Notes under the pieces: model-generated
Told to the model about the DNA's origin: nothing
Database searches by the model: none
The model's input: the letters and a program-made list of their open reading frames with translations, nothing else
Source: G965195345 sp965277625
GTDB taxonomy: Bacteria > Pseudomonadota > Gammaproteobacteria > CAKMZV01
Direction: 5' to 3'
Assembly (NCBI GenBank): GCA_965277625.1
Contig: OZ255827.1
Coordinates: 1,612,001 to 1,676,000 of the forward strand
DNA length: 64,000 nt
Made by a program: the position numbers and the translations under genes
Part shown: piece by piece, positions 1-10,321 of the stretch
How positions within the stretch are numbered: the stretch's first letter is position 1
Layout of the letters: each line of letters begins with the position of its first letter

Positions 1-1614
1 GATTGCAAAATTAATATTGTTGACACCCCTGGGCACGCCGATTTCGGTTCTGAAGTTGAACGGGTATTGCGGATGGTCGATTCTGTTCTTTTGGTCGTGG
101 ATGCCTATGAAGGCCCCATGCCACAAACCAAATTTGTGCTGAGTAAATCTTTGGCCATGGGTCATAATCCCATTGTGATCATCAATAAAATTGACAAACC
201 TTCTGCTCGCCCTGATTGGGTCATCGATCAATTGTTCGATTTATTTGTTACATTGGAAGCCACCGATGCCCAGTTGGATTTCCCCATTTGCTACACCGTT
301 GCCAAACAAGGCATTGCAGGTTTAGAAACCAATGAAATGGCAGACAACATTACTCCACTTTTTAGAGTCATCATGGATAAAGTCCCACCGGCTCAATCTA
401 ATATCAGCAAACCGTTCAAGATGCAAGTCACCAACTTGGCCTATGATAACTTTTTAGGTCGGATGGCCGTTGGTCGGGTGTACGAAGGATTGGTCAAGCG
501 CAATCAAGAAGTGACCGTTCTCACCCAAGATGGCAAAATCAAGACCGCCAAAATCAGCGAAGTGTTGACTACGGTTGGCTTACAACGCATCAAGGTTGAA
601 CAAGCCGTCAGTGGCGATATCGTCACCTTAGCAGGGATCAGTGATATTTATGTGGGAGATACCATCAGCGCTGATAAAAAAACGCATCCCATGCCCGTCA
701 TCGCCATCGATGAACCCACTTTAAAAATGACTTTTATGGTCAATTCATCTCCCTTTGCTGGACAAGACGGCAAGCTATTGACCTCAAGACAAATCCGCGA
801 ACGCCTTGAACGAGAATTGGAAGTCAATGTCGGTATGAGTATGGACTTATCCAATCCCGATGCATACGTGGTTTGTGGCCGAGGAGAACTGCATTTATCG
901 GTTTTGATTGAAAGCATGCGCAGAGAAGGTTTCGAGCTACAAGTCGGTGCACCCGAGGTGATATTCAAAGTGATTGACGGCAAAAAAATGGAACCGTGCG
1001 AGCGCGTAAATATCTTTGTTCCTTCCGAATTCTCTGGCTCAATCATTGCAGAGCTCAGTAAACGCAAAGGCGAATTATTAAATCTACAAGACAATAATGA
1101 CACCACGCACATTGAATACTTGATTCCCAGCAGAGGATTATTGGGTTTTAAATCACAATTTACTTCCATGACCAAAGGCGAAGGTATTTTATCCTCGGTT
1201 TTTGACAGCTATGCCCCCCATAAGGGTGAAATTGAAAGACGCGATGTTGGTAGCATGATTTCTGGAGAATCAGGCACTGCCATGGCTTATAGTTTGTGGA
1301 ATTTGCAAGAACGAGGCCCCTTATTCATTCGGGCAGCCACCCCCATTTACGAAGGCATGATCATTGGCGAACACCTCAAAGGCGGTGACCTTAATGTTAA
1401 TGCCACCAAGAATAAAAAATTAACCAATGTGCGCGCTTCTGGTAAGGATGATGCGCTTAATTTGGTCCCCATCCGCGAAATATCATTGGAACAGGCCATC
1501 GATTATATTGGCGAAGATGAATTGGTCGAAGTGACACCTAAAAATATACGGCTCAGGAAAAAATACTTGCGCGAATCTGATCGACGCAGAGCCAAGCGTG
1601 GCTTGACCAAATAG
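1..1614 (+). CDS. typA: TypA/BipA ribosome-associated GTPase, 5' end cut off by the window
   Basis: The frame is open from base 1, so the gene starts upstream of the window and 537 residues are visible. Full-length TypA is about 605 residues, so roughly 70 are missing, including the G1 P-loop. What remains begins just before the G3 motif DTPGHADFG and includes G4 NKID near visible residue 62. The EF-Tu-like domain 2, the EF-G-like domains III and V (start PTLKMTFMVNSSPFAG; later RGLLGFKSQF) and the basic TypA C-terminus (RLRKKYLRESDRRRAKR) follow. TypA is a translational GTPase that binds ribosomes and supports 50S assembly under stress and cold. It ends 233 bases before the small ORF on the opposite strand, and no strong terminator follows it. 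Confidence 0.97.
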   Translation, partial: DCKINIVDTPGHADFGSEVERVLRMVDSVLLVVDAYEGPMPQTKFVLSKSLAMGHNPIVIINKIDKPSARPDWVIDQLFDLFVTLEATDAQLDFPICYTVAKQGIAGLETNEMADNITPLFRVIMDKVPPAQSNISKPFKMQVTNLAYDNFLGRMAVGRVYEGLVKRNQEVTVLTQDGKIKTAKISEVLTTVGLQRIKVEQAVSGDIVTLAGISDIYVGDTISADKKTHPMPVIAIDEPTLKMTFMVNSSPFAGQDGKLLTSRQIRERLERELEVNVGMSMDLSNPDAYVVCGRGELHLSVLIESMRREGFELQVGAPEVIFKVIDGKKMEPCERVNIFVPSEFSGSIIAELSKRKGELLNLQDNNDTTHIEYLIPSRGLLGFKSQFTSMTKGEGILSSVFDSYAPHKGEIERRDVGSMISGESGTAMAYSLWNLQERGPLFIRAATPIYEGMIIGEHLKGGDLNVNATKNKKLTNVRASGKDDALNLVPIREISLEQAIDYIGEDELVEVTPKNIRLRKKYLRESDRRRAKRGLTK

Positions 1615-1847
1615 GTTTGGCCTAACTCACTCAAAAAAAGCGTCTTTAATCATTAACAAACGCATTTTGAATGATGACATCAAAGCGGGGGTCTGTAAAG
1701 CTTGATAAAAGATTTATAAAAACTCATCAAGTGTTTATAAACGCTTAGTTTTTATCAACAGCTGTGACCTTGATGAAATCTCTCAATGTCATAAAATGAC
1801 CCCTCTACTCTTCCAAGAGACTGTAAAAAAAGTTACTGTCTAGCTTG
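1615..1847. other. AT-rich gap with no supported gene
   Basis: This stretch lies between the typA stop and the convergent 29-codon ORF. I see only short AT-rich sequence with weak inverted repeats, for example CTTGAT...ATCAAG around 1700-1730 and GTCAT-AAA-ATGAC near 1788-1800. No ORF has a convincing start and no tRNA is visible. Either hairpin could help terminate typA or the opposing transcript, but neither has a clear T-run. Confidence 0.5.
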
Positions 1848-1937
1848 CTAAGAGCGATTATTTCCTCTACCACCACCTGAAGGATTACCTGTGGTTGATG
1901 GCCCATTAGGCGGTCTGTCGTTTGAGTGAATGATCAT
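1848..1937 (-). CDS. Candidate 29-residue Gly/Asn/Pro-rich peptide
   Basis: An ATG at 1937-1935 follows AAAGGAGATTAATC, a near-ideal Shine-Dalgarno with 7-nt spacing, which is better than for most genes in the window. The frame runs 29 codons to TAG. The peptide starts MIIHSNDRPPNGPS and ends in a GGGRGNNRS tail, so it is hydrophilic, basic and probably disordered, with no signal peptide or membrane segment. It sits about 110 bases downstream, in the same sense, of a 23S-rRNA-like element that itself follows the 23S-5S operon. I do not recognise the family. It could be a small basic RNA- or ribosome-binding peptide, a modified-peptide precursor or a chance ORF. The ribosome binding site is the main argument that it is real. 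Confidence 0.5.
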   Translation of the reverse strand: MIIHSNDRPPNGPSTTGNPSGGGRGNNRS

Positions 1938-2047
1938 GATTAATCTCCTTTATATGATTTAAAAAAATAAGTTTAACACATTAAAGCGCTTAAAAGCATA
2001 GAAAAGCCATCTTATTTTCTATAAACCTTTAAAGTAAAGGATTGTCA

Positions 2048-2225
2048 GTCCCTTCAATGGTTCAATGAACGCTCTGTATAAACAAGACCAAAATCTGCAA
2101 CCGCAGTTTGGTCTACATCCCTGTACATATTTAGCCGACTTGATTAGCGAACAATTATCCTTTCTATAAAAAAGGTGAGGCTTTCCAAACAAACTGCTTA
2201 GCAGTTTATGTCGTTTTGAACTGAG
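2048..2225 (-). pseudogene. Diverged partial copy of 23S rRNA domain II (L11/GTPase-centre region)
   Basis: This stretch aligns in order and in the same orientation with the intact 23S gene at about 4175-4370. In the best block, 2132-2169 against 4279-4316, 31 of 38 bases match without gaps. A second block, CCTTCAAtGG...GAACGCTC at 2050-2074, matches 19 of 25, and the 34 bases between it and a shared CCGCAGTTT have identical length in both copies. About 13 bases are deleted in the middle. The core corresponds to the segment that binds protein L11 and thiostrepton. Two strong hairpins not identical to the 23S ones are present: 2191-2207 (7-bp arms, 3-nt loop) and 2086-2113. It may be a decayed duplication or a folded RNA with a new job. 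It lies beyond the rRNA terminator and just upstream of the 29-codon ORF. Confidence 0.7.
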
Positions 2226-2234
2226 GGCTGAAAC

Positions 2235-2271
2235 CAAAAAAAAGCCACAACTGAATTCAGCTGTGGCTTTT
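2235..2271 (-). terminator. Intrinsic terminator of the 23S-5S operon
   Basis: A near-perfect inverted repeat, AAAGCCACAGCTGAATTC pairing with GAATTCAGTTGTGGCTTT, is followed in the minus-strand sense by a run of T. It begins about 12 bases after the 3' end of 5S rRNA. A run of A on the other side means it could also act on plus-strand transcripts. Confidence 0.9.
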
Positions 2272-2282
2272 GAATTTAAAAG

Positions 2283-2398
2283 CCTGGCAATGACCTACTC
2301 TCACATGGGAACTCCCACACTACCATCGGCGCTAAGACGTTTCACTTCTGAGTTCGGTATGGAGTCAGGTGTTTCAATCTTGCTATGGTCACCAGGCA
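2283..2398 (-). rRNA. rrf: 5S ribosomal RNA
   Basis: The minus strand begins TGCCTGGTGACCATAGC and ends CATTGCCAGGC, whose ends pair to form helix I. The internal 5S motifs CCGAACTCAGAAGTGAAACG and GTGGGAGTTCCCATGTGAG are visible. The length of about 116 nt is normal. It lies 112 bases downstream of 23S with no tRNA between, and the terminator follows directly. Confidence 0.97.
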
Positions 2399-2424
2399 AA
2401 CTGGTAGAGACATTTAGTCTCATT

Positions 2425-2444
2425 ATTTGGAACCAAGAACACGC
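2425..2444 (-). repeat. 3' arm of the 23S precursor processing stem
   Basis: These 20 bases are the exact reverse complement of 5481-5500, on the other side of the 23S gene. In the precursor RNA the two arms pair and close the 23S loop, which is the usual RNase III processing stem. It lies in the 23S-5S spacer. Confidence 0.85.
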
Positions 2445-2510
2445 TTGTCAATTCTTTGAATTTGATCGTCACCCTAATAATTCAGGTTATATTACCTAAA
2501 GTCATTTGGG

Positions 2511-5389
<2,879 letters not shown>

Positions 5390-5480
5390 CCAAATAACCT
5401 TTTACAGTCATCTAAAAGTCATAACGTCTCAAACTCGTTTTGAATTTACATTCAATTTTGATTTATTAAAATCGCTTGAT

Positions 5481-5500
5481 GCGTGTTCTTGGTTCCAAAT
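5481..5500 (-). repeat. 5' arm of the 23S precursor processing stem
   Basis: Perfect 20-base complement of 2425-2444, about 90 bases upstream of the mature 23S 5' end. Together the arms form the precursor stem expected for RNase III cleavage. A dedicated 5' arm here shows that the 23S leader is intact without a preceding 16S gene. Confidence 0.85.
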
Positions 5501-5512
5501 TTTTAAAGATCA
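5501..5512 (-). promoter_or_regulatory. boxA-like antitermination site in the 23S leader
   Basis: The minus strand reads TGATCTTTAAAA, matching 10 of 12 bases of the rRNA boxA consensus TGCTCTTTAACA. It lies between the promoter and the processing stem, where boxA is expected for NusB/NusE-dependent antitermination of rRNA transcription. Confidence 0.6.
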
Positions 5513-5577
5513 GTCTTACAGCTACTTACGAGTCGTGGATAACACAACTGAATTCGTTTTCCTGTAAGAGAGCGCGC

Positions 5578-5606
5578 ATTGTATCTACTGGCCCCCTATG
5601 TTGCAA
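5578..5606 (-). promoter_or_regulatory. Stand-alone rRNA promoter for 23S-5S
   Basis: On the minus strand a -35 TTGCAA (5606-5601), a 17-base spacer and a -10 TACAAT (5583-5578) are followed by a GC-rich discriminator GCGCGC, the signature of stringently controlled rRNA promoters. The upstream sequence is rich in A/T tracts like an UP element. It lies about 190 bases before the mature 23S start and explains how 23S-5S can be transcribed without a 16S gene in front. The rest of 5390-5782 holds the leader and no gene. Confidence 0.7.
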
Positions 5607-5782
5607 GCACTTTTTACGATTTTTTATCGGTTTTTTGATCAATAAAAAAATAGGTTTTTTTTTACCCTAACAATCCATGTTGCAAGGGGCGGTTAAAAGT
5701 GCCAATCAGGGCAGATTATGATACTGAATATCAAGCCATTTAAGGCCAAAAAAGGCGCAGTAAGCCTGTTTATTCAGTGGTA

Positions 5783-6940
5783 TTACTGAACATTGCTTAC
5801 AGCAATTTTTTTATTGGGGTCATAAAAAGGTTTGGGCACCACTTCAATGGGGTAGCTATTGCCCTCAGCCTCGACCACGGCAGTGGTCCCCAATTCGCTG
5901 TGCGCCAAATCCATCATGGCCAAAGCAATGGTTTGTTTTAATCTGGGGGAATAAATGGCAGAAGTCACATAGCCAATTTGTTTATCGGCCTTAATGATTT
6001 TCCAGAAGGTGTTATTACTTGGAACACTGCTGGGGCAATCGATTCTGATTCCAACCTGGCTGCGCGTAATGCCTTTTTGCTTGATTGCTTTAAGTGCGGC
6101 TTTACCGACAAAATCTGCAGGCATCTCTAAATCAACCAAACGACCCAAGCCCAATTCATAGGGATTGGTGTGAATGTTCATGTCGGCGTGGTAAGACAGC
6201 ATGCCCCCTTCAATTCGCCGAATCGACGAAGTATGACCTGGATGTAATCCCATTGGCCCACCAACGGCCATCAGATGTTCCCAGAGCCGATCGCCATGCG
6301 CAGAGTCATTAATAAAGATCTCATAGCCAAACTCACTGGACCAACCAGTACGCGATATGATGAGCGGCATGCCCTCTAAGGTTGCGGCAGTCCAATGGAA
6401 ATAGCGCAAATCGGCAATGCTTTCGCCAAATACAGCCAGCATAATATCCTGCGATTTTGGTCCTTGTACTTGCACTGGCGAAACATCTGGCTCACAGATA
6501 TTGACCTCCATGCCTGAATGAACCGCAACGCCTTGAGCCCATAGCAAAATATCACTGTCTGCGAGTGAGATCCAGTAGCGATCCTCTGACATCCGCAATA
6601 GCACGGGATCATTTAATATACCACCTTGTTCATTGGTTATTAAGATGTACTTACACTGTCCAACGGCCAATTTACTCAAATTGCGAGGAGTCAAATACTG
6701 CATAAATTGAGTGGCATCCTTGCCAGAGATTTCAACTTGGCGTTCTACGCCCACATCACAGAGTATGGCTTCGTTGATCAGGTTGTTAAAATTTTGCACA
6801 GGGTCACCAAAATCTCTTGGAATATACATATGGTTATAGACGGAAAAACCCTTTGCGCCCCAACGCAAAGTTGCTTCATAAAATGGCGACCGTCTGATTT
6901 GAGTCCCGTAACCTAGTTGTCCAAATGTATTTTCTGTCAT
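5783..6940 (-). CDS. dmdA: DMSP demethylase-like aminomethyltransferase (DmdA/GcvT family)
   Basis: A 385-residue protein of the GcvT fold, close in length to DmdA (about 370). DmdA moves a methyl group from dimethylsulfoniopropionate to tetrahydrofolate, giving 3-methylmercaptopropionate. Segments that resemble marine DmdA rather than ordinary GcvT include VERQVEISG (about 66-74), the RNLSKL block, GGILNDPV, SPVQVQGPKSQDIM and RTGWSSEFGYEIF. No lipoamide-cycle genes (gcvH, gcvP) adjoin, which argues against glycine cleavage. It diverges from the aldolase operon across a 191-base gap that must hold both promoters. This call rests on remembered similarity. A related folate-dependent demethylase with another substrate is the main alternative. 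Confidence 0.62.
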   Translation of the reverse strand: MTENTFGQLGYGTQIRRSPFYEATLRWGAKGFSVYNHMYIPRDFGDPVQNFNNLINEAILCDVGVERQVEISGKDATQFMQYLTPRNLSKLAVGQCKYILITNEQGGILNDPVLLRMSEDRYWISLADSDILLWAQGVAVHSGMEVNICEPDVSPVQVQGPKSQDIMLAVFGESIADLRYFHWTAATLEGMPLIISRTGWSSEFGYEIFINDSAHGDRLWEHLMAVGGPMGLHPGHTSSIRRIEGGMLSYHADMNIHTNPYELGLGRLVDLEMPADFVGKAALKAIKQKGITRSQVGIRIDCPSSVPSNNTFWKIIKADKQIGYVTSAIYSPRLKQTIALAMMDLAHSELGTTAVVEAEGNSYPIEVVPKPFYDPNKKIAVSNVQ

Positions 6941-7131
6941 GAGTCTGATTCCTTGAGTGTTGGTGAAAAGTTATGATAAATACGATTAAAATCAATCATA
7001 ATGCTTAATATAACTATTATCATCTAATGGATTATATTTTTTGTTGTTAATTTAATCGCTCTAAACGTTCATGATGAATCACTAATGACATTTAAGACCT
7101 CAGTGCCACGCCCCAAGAGACCACCATTATT

Positions 7132-8310
7132 ATGAAAAATCGCTTTCAAACTAGCCTAAGTCAATCGATGGATGCCCTGTCCATGCGCGTTTATACTTCT
7201 AGATTGCTGGGGCAAGATGCTGATTTGGTTTTGCATGGTGGTGGCAACACCTCGGTAAAAATTGAAGACACCATTTATGTCAAAGCCAGTGGCTGGGACT
7301 TGGCGACCATTGAACCGCAAGGATTTGCACCGGTTGAAACAACCAAGCTCCAAGCGCTTTTGCAACATACCACACTCAGCGATGCCCAAATGGTCGCGCT
7401 TCAGCGCCAATCCATGACCGACCAAAGTTTTCCCAATCCCTCAGTAGAAGCCATTCTGCACGCCACCATTCCTTTTGATTTTGTCGATCACACCCACGCC
7501 GATGCCATCGTCACTATTTCTAATTCAATCCATGGTGAACAAATATTGCGCCAGTTATACCCACCCTCTGTACTCATATTACCGTACATCATGCCTGGCT
7601 TTCAATTGGCAAAACAAGTCTCTGACGCCACCCAGAATATTGATTGGAATGCTATTGAAGGCATCATTTTGTTGAATCACGGTATCTTTACTTTTAGTGA
7701 TGATGCCAAATGGGCTTATGACAAAATGATTGAGTGGGTGAATGTGGCTGAAAGGTATTTAATGGCTCATACGGATAAGCACATTCACATAGAACAACAA
7801 CCAACAACGCCCAAATCTTACAACATAGACGCCATTGTTTCAGCCCTGTCTGCGGCTAAAAAGTGTCCACTATCTCATAAAATCAACCACACACCTTTGG
7901 CACGTACCTTTGCTCAGCCCCAATATTTTGCCCTTGCCCAAAAAGGGGTCCTAACCCCAGAACACATTATTCGAACCAAGCGCGCTCCGGTCATTTTTAC
8001 CGGCGACTCAAGCGCCGAAATCCAAGCCACATTAGAAGCGTATGCTGAGAACTACAGCCGCTATTTTCAAACATTTGCCTCAACTGAAACCATGTTAGAC
8101 CCTTACCCAAATTGGGGGATATTGCCAAATGCGGGCACCATTTGTTTCGGCAAATCTCAAAAAGACGTCGATGTGATTGAAGACATCAACAACCACACCA
8201 TGTTGGCCATGCTTCGCGCTGAGCAATTAGGTGGCTATCAAAGCCTCTCTGAGCAAGACAGTTTTGCCATGGAGTATTGGGAATTAGAACAAATGAAGTT
8301 GAAAAAATAA
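7132..8310 (+). CDS. Class II aldolase-family protein
   Basis: A 392-residue protein whose first half matches the class II aldolase/adducin fold. GGGNTSVK is near residues 36-43, the zinc-site motif HTHADA near 118-123, and a further LNHGIFTF histidine near 183. The family cleaves or epimerises phosphorylated sugars such as L-fuculose- or L-rhamnulose-1-phosphate using Zn2+. The layout resembles the aldolase part of the long RhaD-type proteins, but the dehydrogenase domain of those fusions is missing. It is the first gene of an apparent operon: the LsrK-like kinase starts 34 bases after its stop and a cupin follows. I infer that it splits the phosphorylated product of that kinase. The substrate is unknown. 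Confidence 0.8.
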   Translation: MKNRFQTSLSQSMDALSMRVYTSRLLGQDADLVLHGGGNTSVKIEDTIYVKASGWDLATIEPQGFAPVETTKLQALLQHTTLSDAQMVALQRQSMTDQSFPNPSVEAILHATIPFDFVDHTHADAIVTISNSIHGEQILRQLYPPSVLILPYIMPGFQLAKQVSDATQNIDWNAIEGIILLNHGIFTFSDDAKWAYDKMIEWVNVAERYLMAHTDKHIHIEQQPTTPKSYNIDAIVSALSAAKKCPLSHKINHTPLARTFAQPQYFALAQKGVLTPEHIIRTKRAPVIFTGDSSAEIQATLEAYAENYSRYFQTFASTETMLDPYPNWGILPNAGTICFGKSQKDVDVIEDINNHTMLAMLRAEQLGGYQSLSEQDSFAMEYWELEQMKLKK

Positions 8311-8343
8311 CCATCGCTATGAGGCAACGATTGTGAGATCAAG

Positions 8344-9897
8344 ATGTATTTAATGACCATTGATGCTGGCACTGGCAGTGTCCGTGCGGTGCTTTTTAAT
8401 CTCCAAGGTGAACAGATTGCCATGGCGCAACAAGAATGGATTCATTTAGCAGAACCTAATGTCCCGCACTCAATGAATTTTGATTTCCACACCAATTGGT
8501 CTTTGTGCTGCCAGTGCATAAAAAAAGCCATCCAGCAGGCCAACATTCAGCCCAAGGACATTCGTGCGATAACGGCTTCCAGTATGCGTGAAGGCATTGT
8601 GCTTTATGACAAAGACGGTCAACCGATCTGGGCCGTTGCCAATGTTGATGCGCGTGCTTCACAAGAAGTCAAACAACTCAAGACTGAATTTCCTGATTTA
8701 GAAGCGGATCTTTATCAACGCACAGGGCAAACTTTTGCCTTAGGCGCCCTACCCCGGCTGTTGTGGCTGAAAAACAACCGCCCCAAGCTGTATGAGAAAT
8801 GTCACACCTTTTCCATGATCAGCGACTGGGTGATACACAAACTTTCAGGCATTATTGGCGTGGACCCATCTAATGGTGGCACCAGTGGTCTGTTAGATTT
8901 ACACAGTCGCCAGTGGTTAAGCACAGGGACTGAACTCATAAATACCTTGTCTTTGCCAAGGGTTTATGAATCAGGCACAGTCATTGGCAATGTGATTAAA
9001 TCCGCTGCCGAAGAAACCGCGCTTTCAACCAACACTTTGGTCGTTATGGGGGGGGGTGATGTTCAACTTGGCGCGGCTGGACTTGATCTGGTTCGTCCCG
9101 GTGAAGCGGCTATTTTAGGGGGCAGTTTTTGGCAACAAATTGTCAATGTCGATGCCGCGCTAAAACCACCCAAAAACAGGCAACTTCGAGTCAATCCCCA
9201 TGTCATAACCCACCTTTCACAAGTAGAAGCCATTACTTTTTTTAGCGGATTGGTCATGCGTTGGTTCCGCGATGCTTTTTGCCAAGCGGAAAAATTGCAA
9301 GCCCAACAAGCGGGCAAAGATGTCTATGATCTGCTCCAAGCCAAAGCCGCATCGGTTCCAGTAGGGTCGTATGGGGTTATGCCCATATTTTCAGACACGA
9401 TGAAATATGACAAATGGTACCACGCCAGCCCTTCGTTCATTAATTTGAATATACAGCCTGAGAAATGCAATAACATCACTCTATTTCGCAGTTTATTAGA
9501 GAATGCGGCCATCGTCAGCGCCTTAAACTTACAGAAAATTGATGCAATGAGCCCCATTAAAACCGAAGCCATTGTGTTCGCCGCAGGCGCCAGCAAGGGA
9601 CAATTATGGTCTCAAATCGTCGCCGATGTCCTGAACAGACCGCTTAAAATTCCAAAAGTAAAAGAAGCCACAGCGCTGGGTGGGGCATTTGCTGCTGGCG
9701 TTGGTGCTGGTGTTTACACCACAATGGCTGAAGCTGCCGACCATGGAGTTCAATGGGAACGCACCGTCGAACCCATTGCAAGCAATCATCAACAGTACCT
9801 ACAATTGATGGACCAATGGCAAGCCATTTATAATAAGCAGTTAGCCTTGGTTGATCAAGGTCTCACAGAAGCCATGTGGCAAGCCCCTGGTTTTTAA
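8344..9897 (+). CDS. lsrK: LsrK-type FGGY kinase (autoinducer-2 kinase family)
   Basis: A 517-residue FGGY-family carbohydrate kinase, similar to enterobacterial LsrK along its whole length. Shared blocks are IDAGTGSVRAV, SSMREGIVLYD, NVDARASQEV, DPSNGGTSGLLDL, GGDVQLGAAGL, VMRWFRDAFC, SYGVMPIFSD and KEATALGGAFAAG. LsrK phosphorylates the quorum signal AI-2 (DPD) in the cytoplasm. Here no lsrACDB transporter, lsrR or lsrFG is adjacent. Instead the kinase lies between a class II aldolase and a cupin, so it may act on AI-2 or on a related short sugar such as a deoxy-pentulose. A run of nine G at 9048-9056 encodes the Gly-Gly-Gly of the GGGDVQLG motif and could be a slippage site, but the frame is intact. 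Confidence 0.82.
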   Translation: MYLMTIDAGTGSVRAVLFNLQGEQIAMAQQEWIHLAEPNVPHSMNFDFHTNWSLCCQCIKKAIQQANIQPKDIRAITASSMREGIVLYDKDGQPIWAVANVDARASQEVKQLKTEFPDLEADLYQRTGQTFALGALPRLLWLKNNRPKLYEKCHTFSMISDWVIHKLSGIIGVDPSNGGTSGLLDLHSRQWLSTGTELINTLSLPRVYESGTVIGNVIKSAAEETALSTNTLVVMGGGDVQLGAAGLDLVRPGEAAILGGSFWQQIVNVDAALKPPKNRQLRVNPHVITHLSQVEAITFFSGLVMRWFRDAFCQAEKLQAQQAGKDVYDLLQAKAASVPVGSYGVMPIFSDTMKYDKWYHASPSFINLNIQPEKCNNITLFRSLLENAAIVSALNLQKIDAMSPIKTEAIVFAAGASKGQLWSQIVADVLNRPLKIPKVKEATALGGAFAAGVGAGVYTTMAEAADHGVQWERTVEPIASNHQQYLQLMDQWQAIYNKQLALVDQGLTEAMWQAPGF

Positions 9898-9921
9898 ACA
9901 CAGACGTTTATAAGGATTATT

Positions 9922-10290
9922 ATGTACCGTACCAATGAACAACAACACAAATATCGTTTTAACACCCACGGTCCTAAATATTTAACAGTCGGTCCCAATG
10001 TGGATACGGGCATTGTGGTTATTACGCCAAACGAGCACCATCCTTGCCATAAACACATGCATCAAGAAGAGGCTTTTTTGGTTTTAGAAGGTCAATGCGA
10101 TGTTTGGGTCGATGGTGAATTGGTGGTGTTGAGTCAAGGCGATTATTTGCGCTGTGAACCAGGCGAAGCCCATTTTTTTGAAAACACCAGCGATAAAGAC
10201 TTTAAAGCCGTGTTCACCAAAGCACCGCACTTAGAGCAAAAAGACAGCGTTTACATAGACTGGAAACCTGGGCAACCTTTCCCCAAATAA
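9922..10290 (+). CDS. Small single-domain cupin
   Basis: A 122-residue protein with one cupin barrel. The metal-binding histidines and glutamate are visible in HPCHKHMHQEEAF (about 39-51), and the second cupin motif is GDYLRCEPGEAHFFEN (about 73-88). A good ribosome binding site, AAGGATTATT, precedes the ATG, 24 bases after the kinase stop, so it belongs to the same operon. Small cupins may be sugar isomerases, dioxygenases or sensors. In this setting a sugar or sugar-phosphate isomerase step is plausible, but nothing in the sequence proves it. Confidence 0.75.
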   Translation: MYRTNEQQHKYRFNTHGPKYLTVGPNVDTGIVVITPNEHHPCHKHMHQEEAFLVLEGQCDVWVDGELVVLSQGDYLRCEPGEAHFFENTSDKDFKAVFTKAPHLEQKDSVYIDWKPGQPFPK

Positions 10291-10321
10291 GTCGTCGAAT
10301 ACTTAAACAGAACGAAGCAAT

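Noticed and set aside
2263..2499. A 78-codon plus-strand frame covering the 5S gene.
   Set aside because: It is antisense to 5S rRNA and its spacer.
5390..5782. Possible 16S rRNA or tRNA-Ile/Ala genes upstream of 23S.
   Set aside because: No 16S or tRNA-like sequence is present. The stretch is fully explained by the leader, boxA and promoter.
5783..6940. Annotation as glycine cleavage T-protein.
   Set aside because: The glycine-cleavage partners are absent and the sequence blocks resemble DmdA more.
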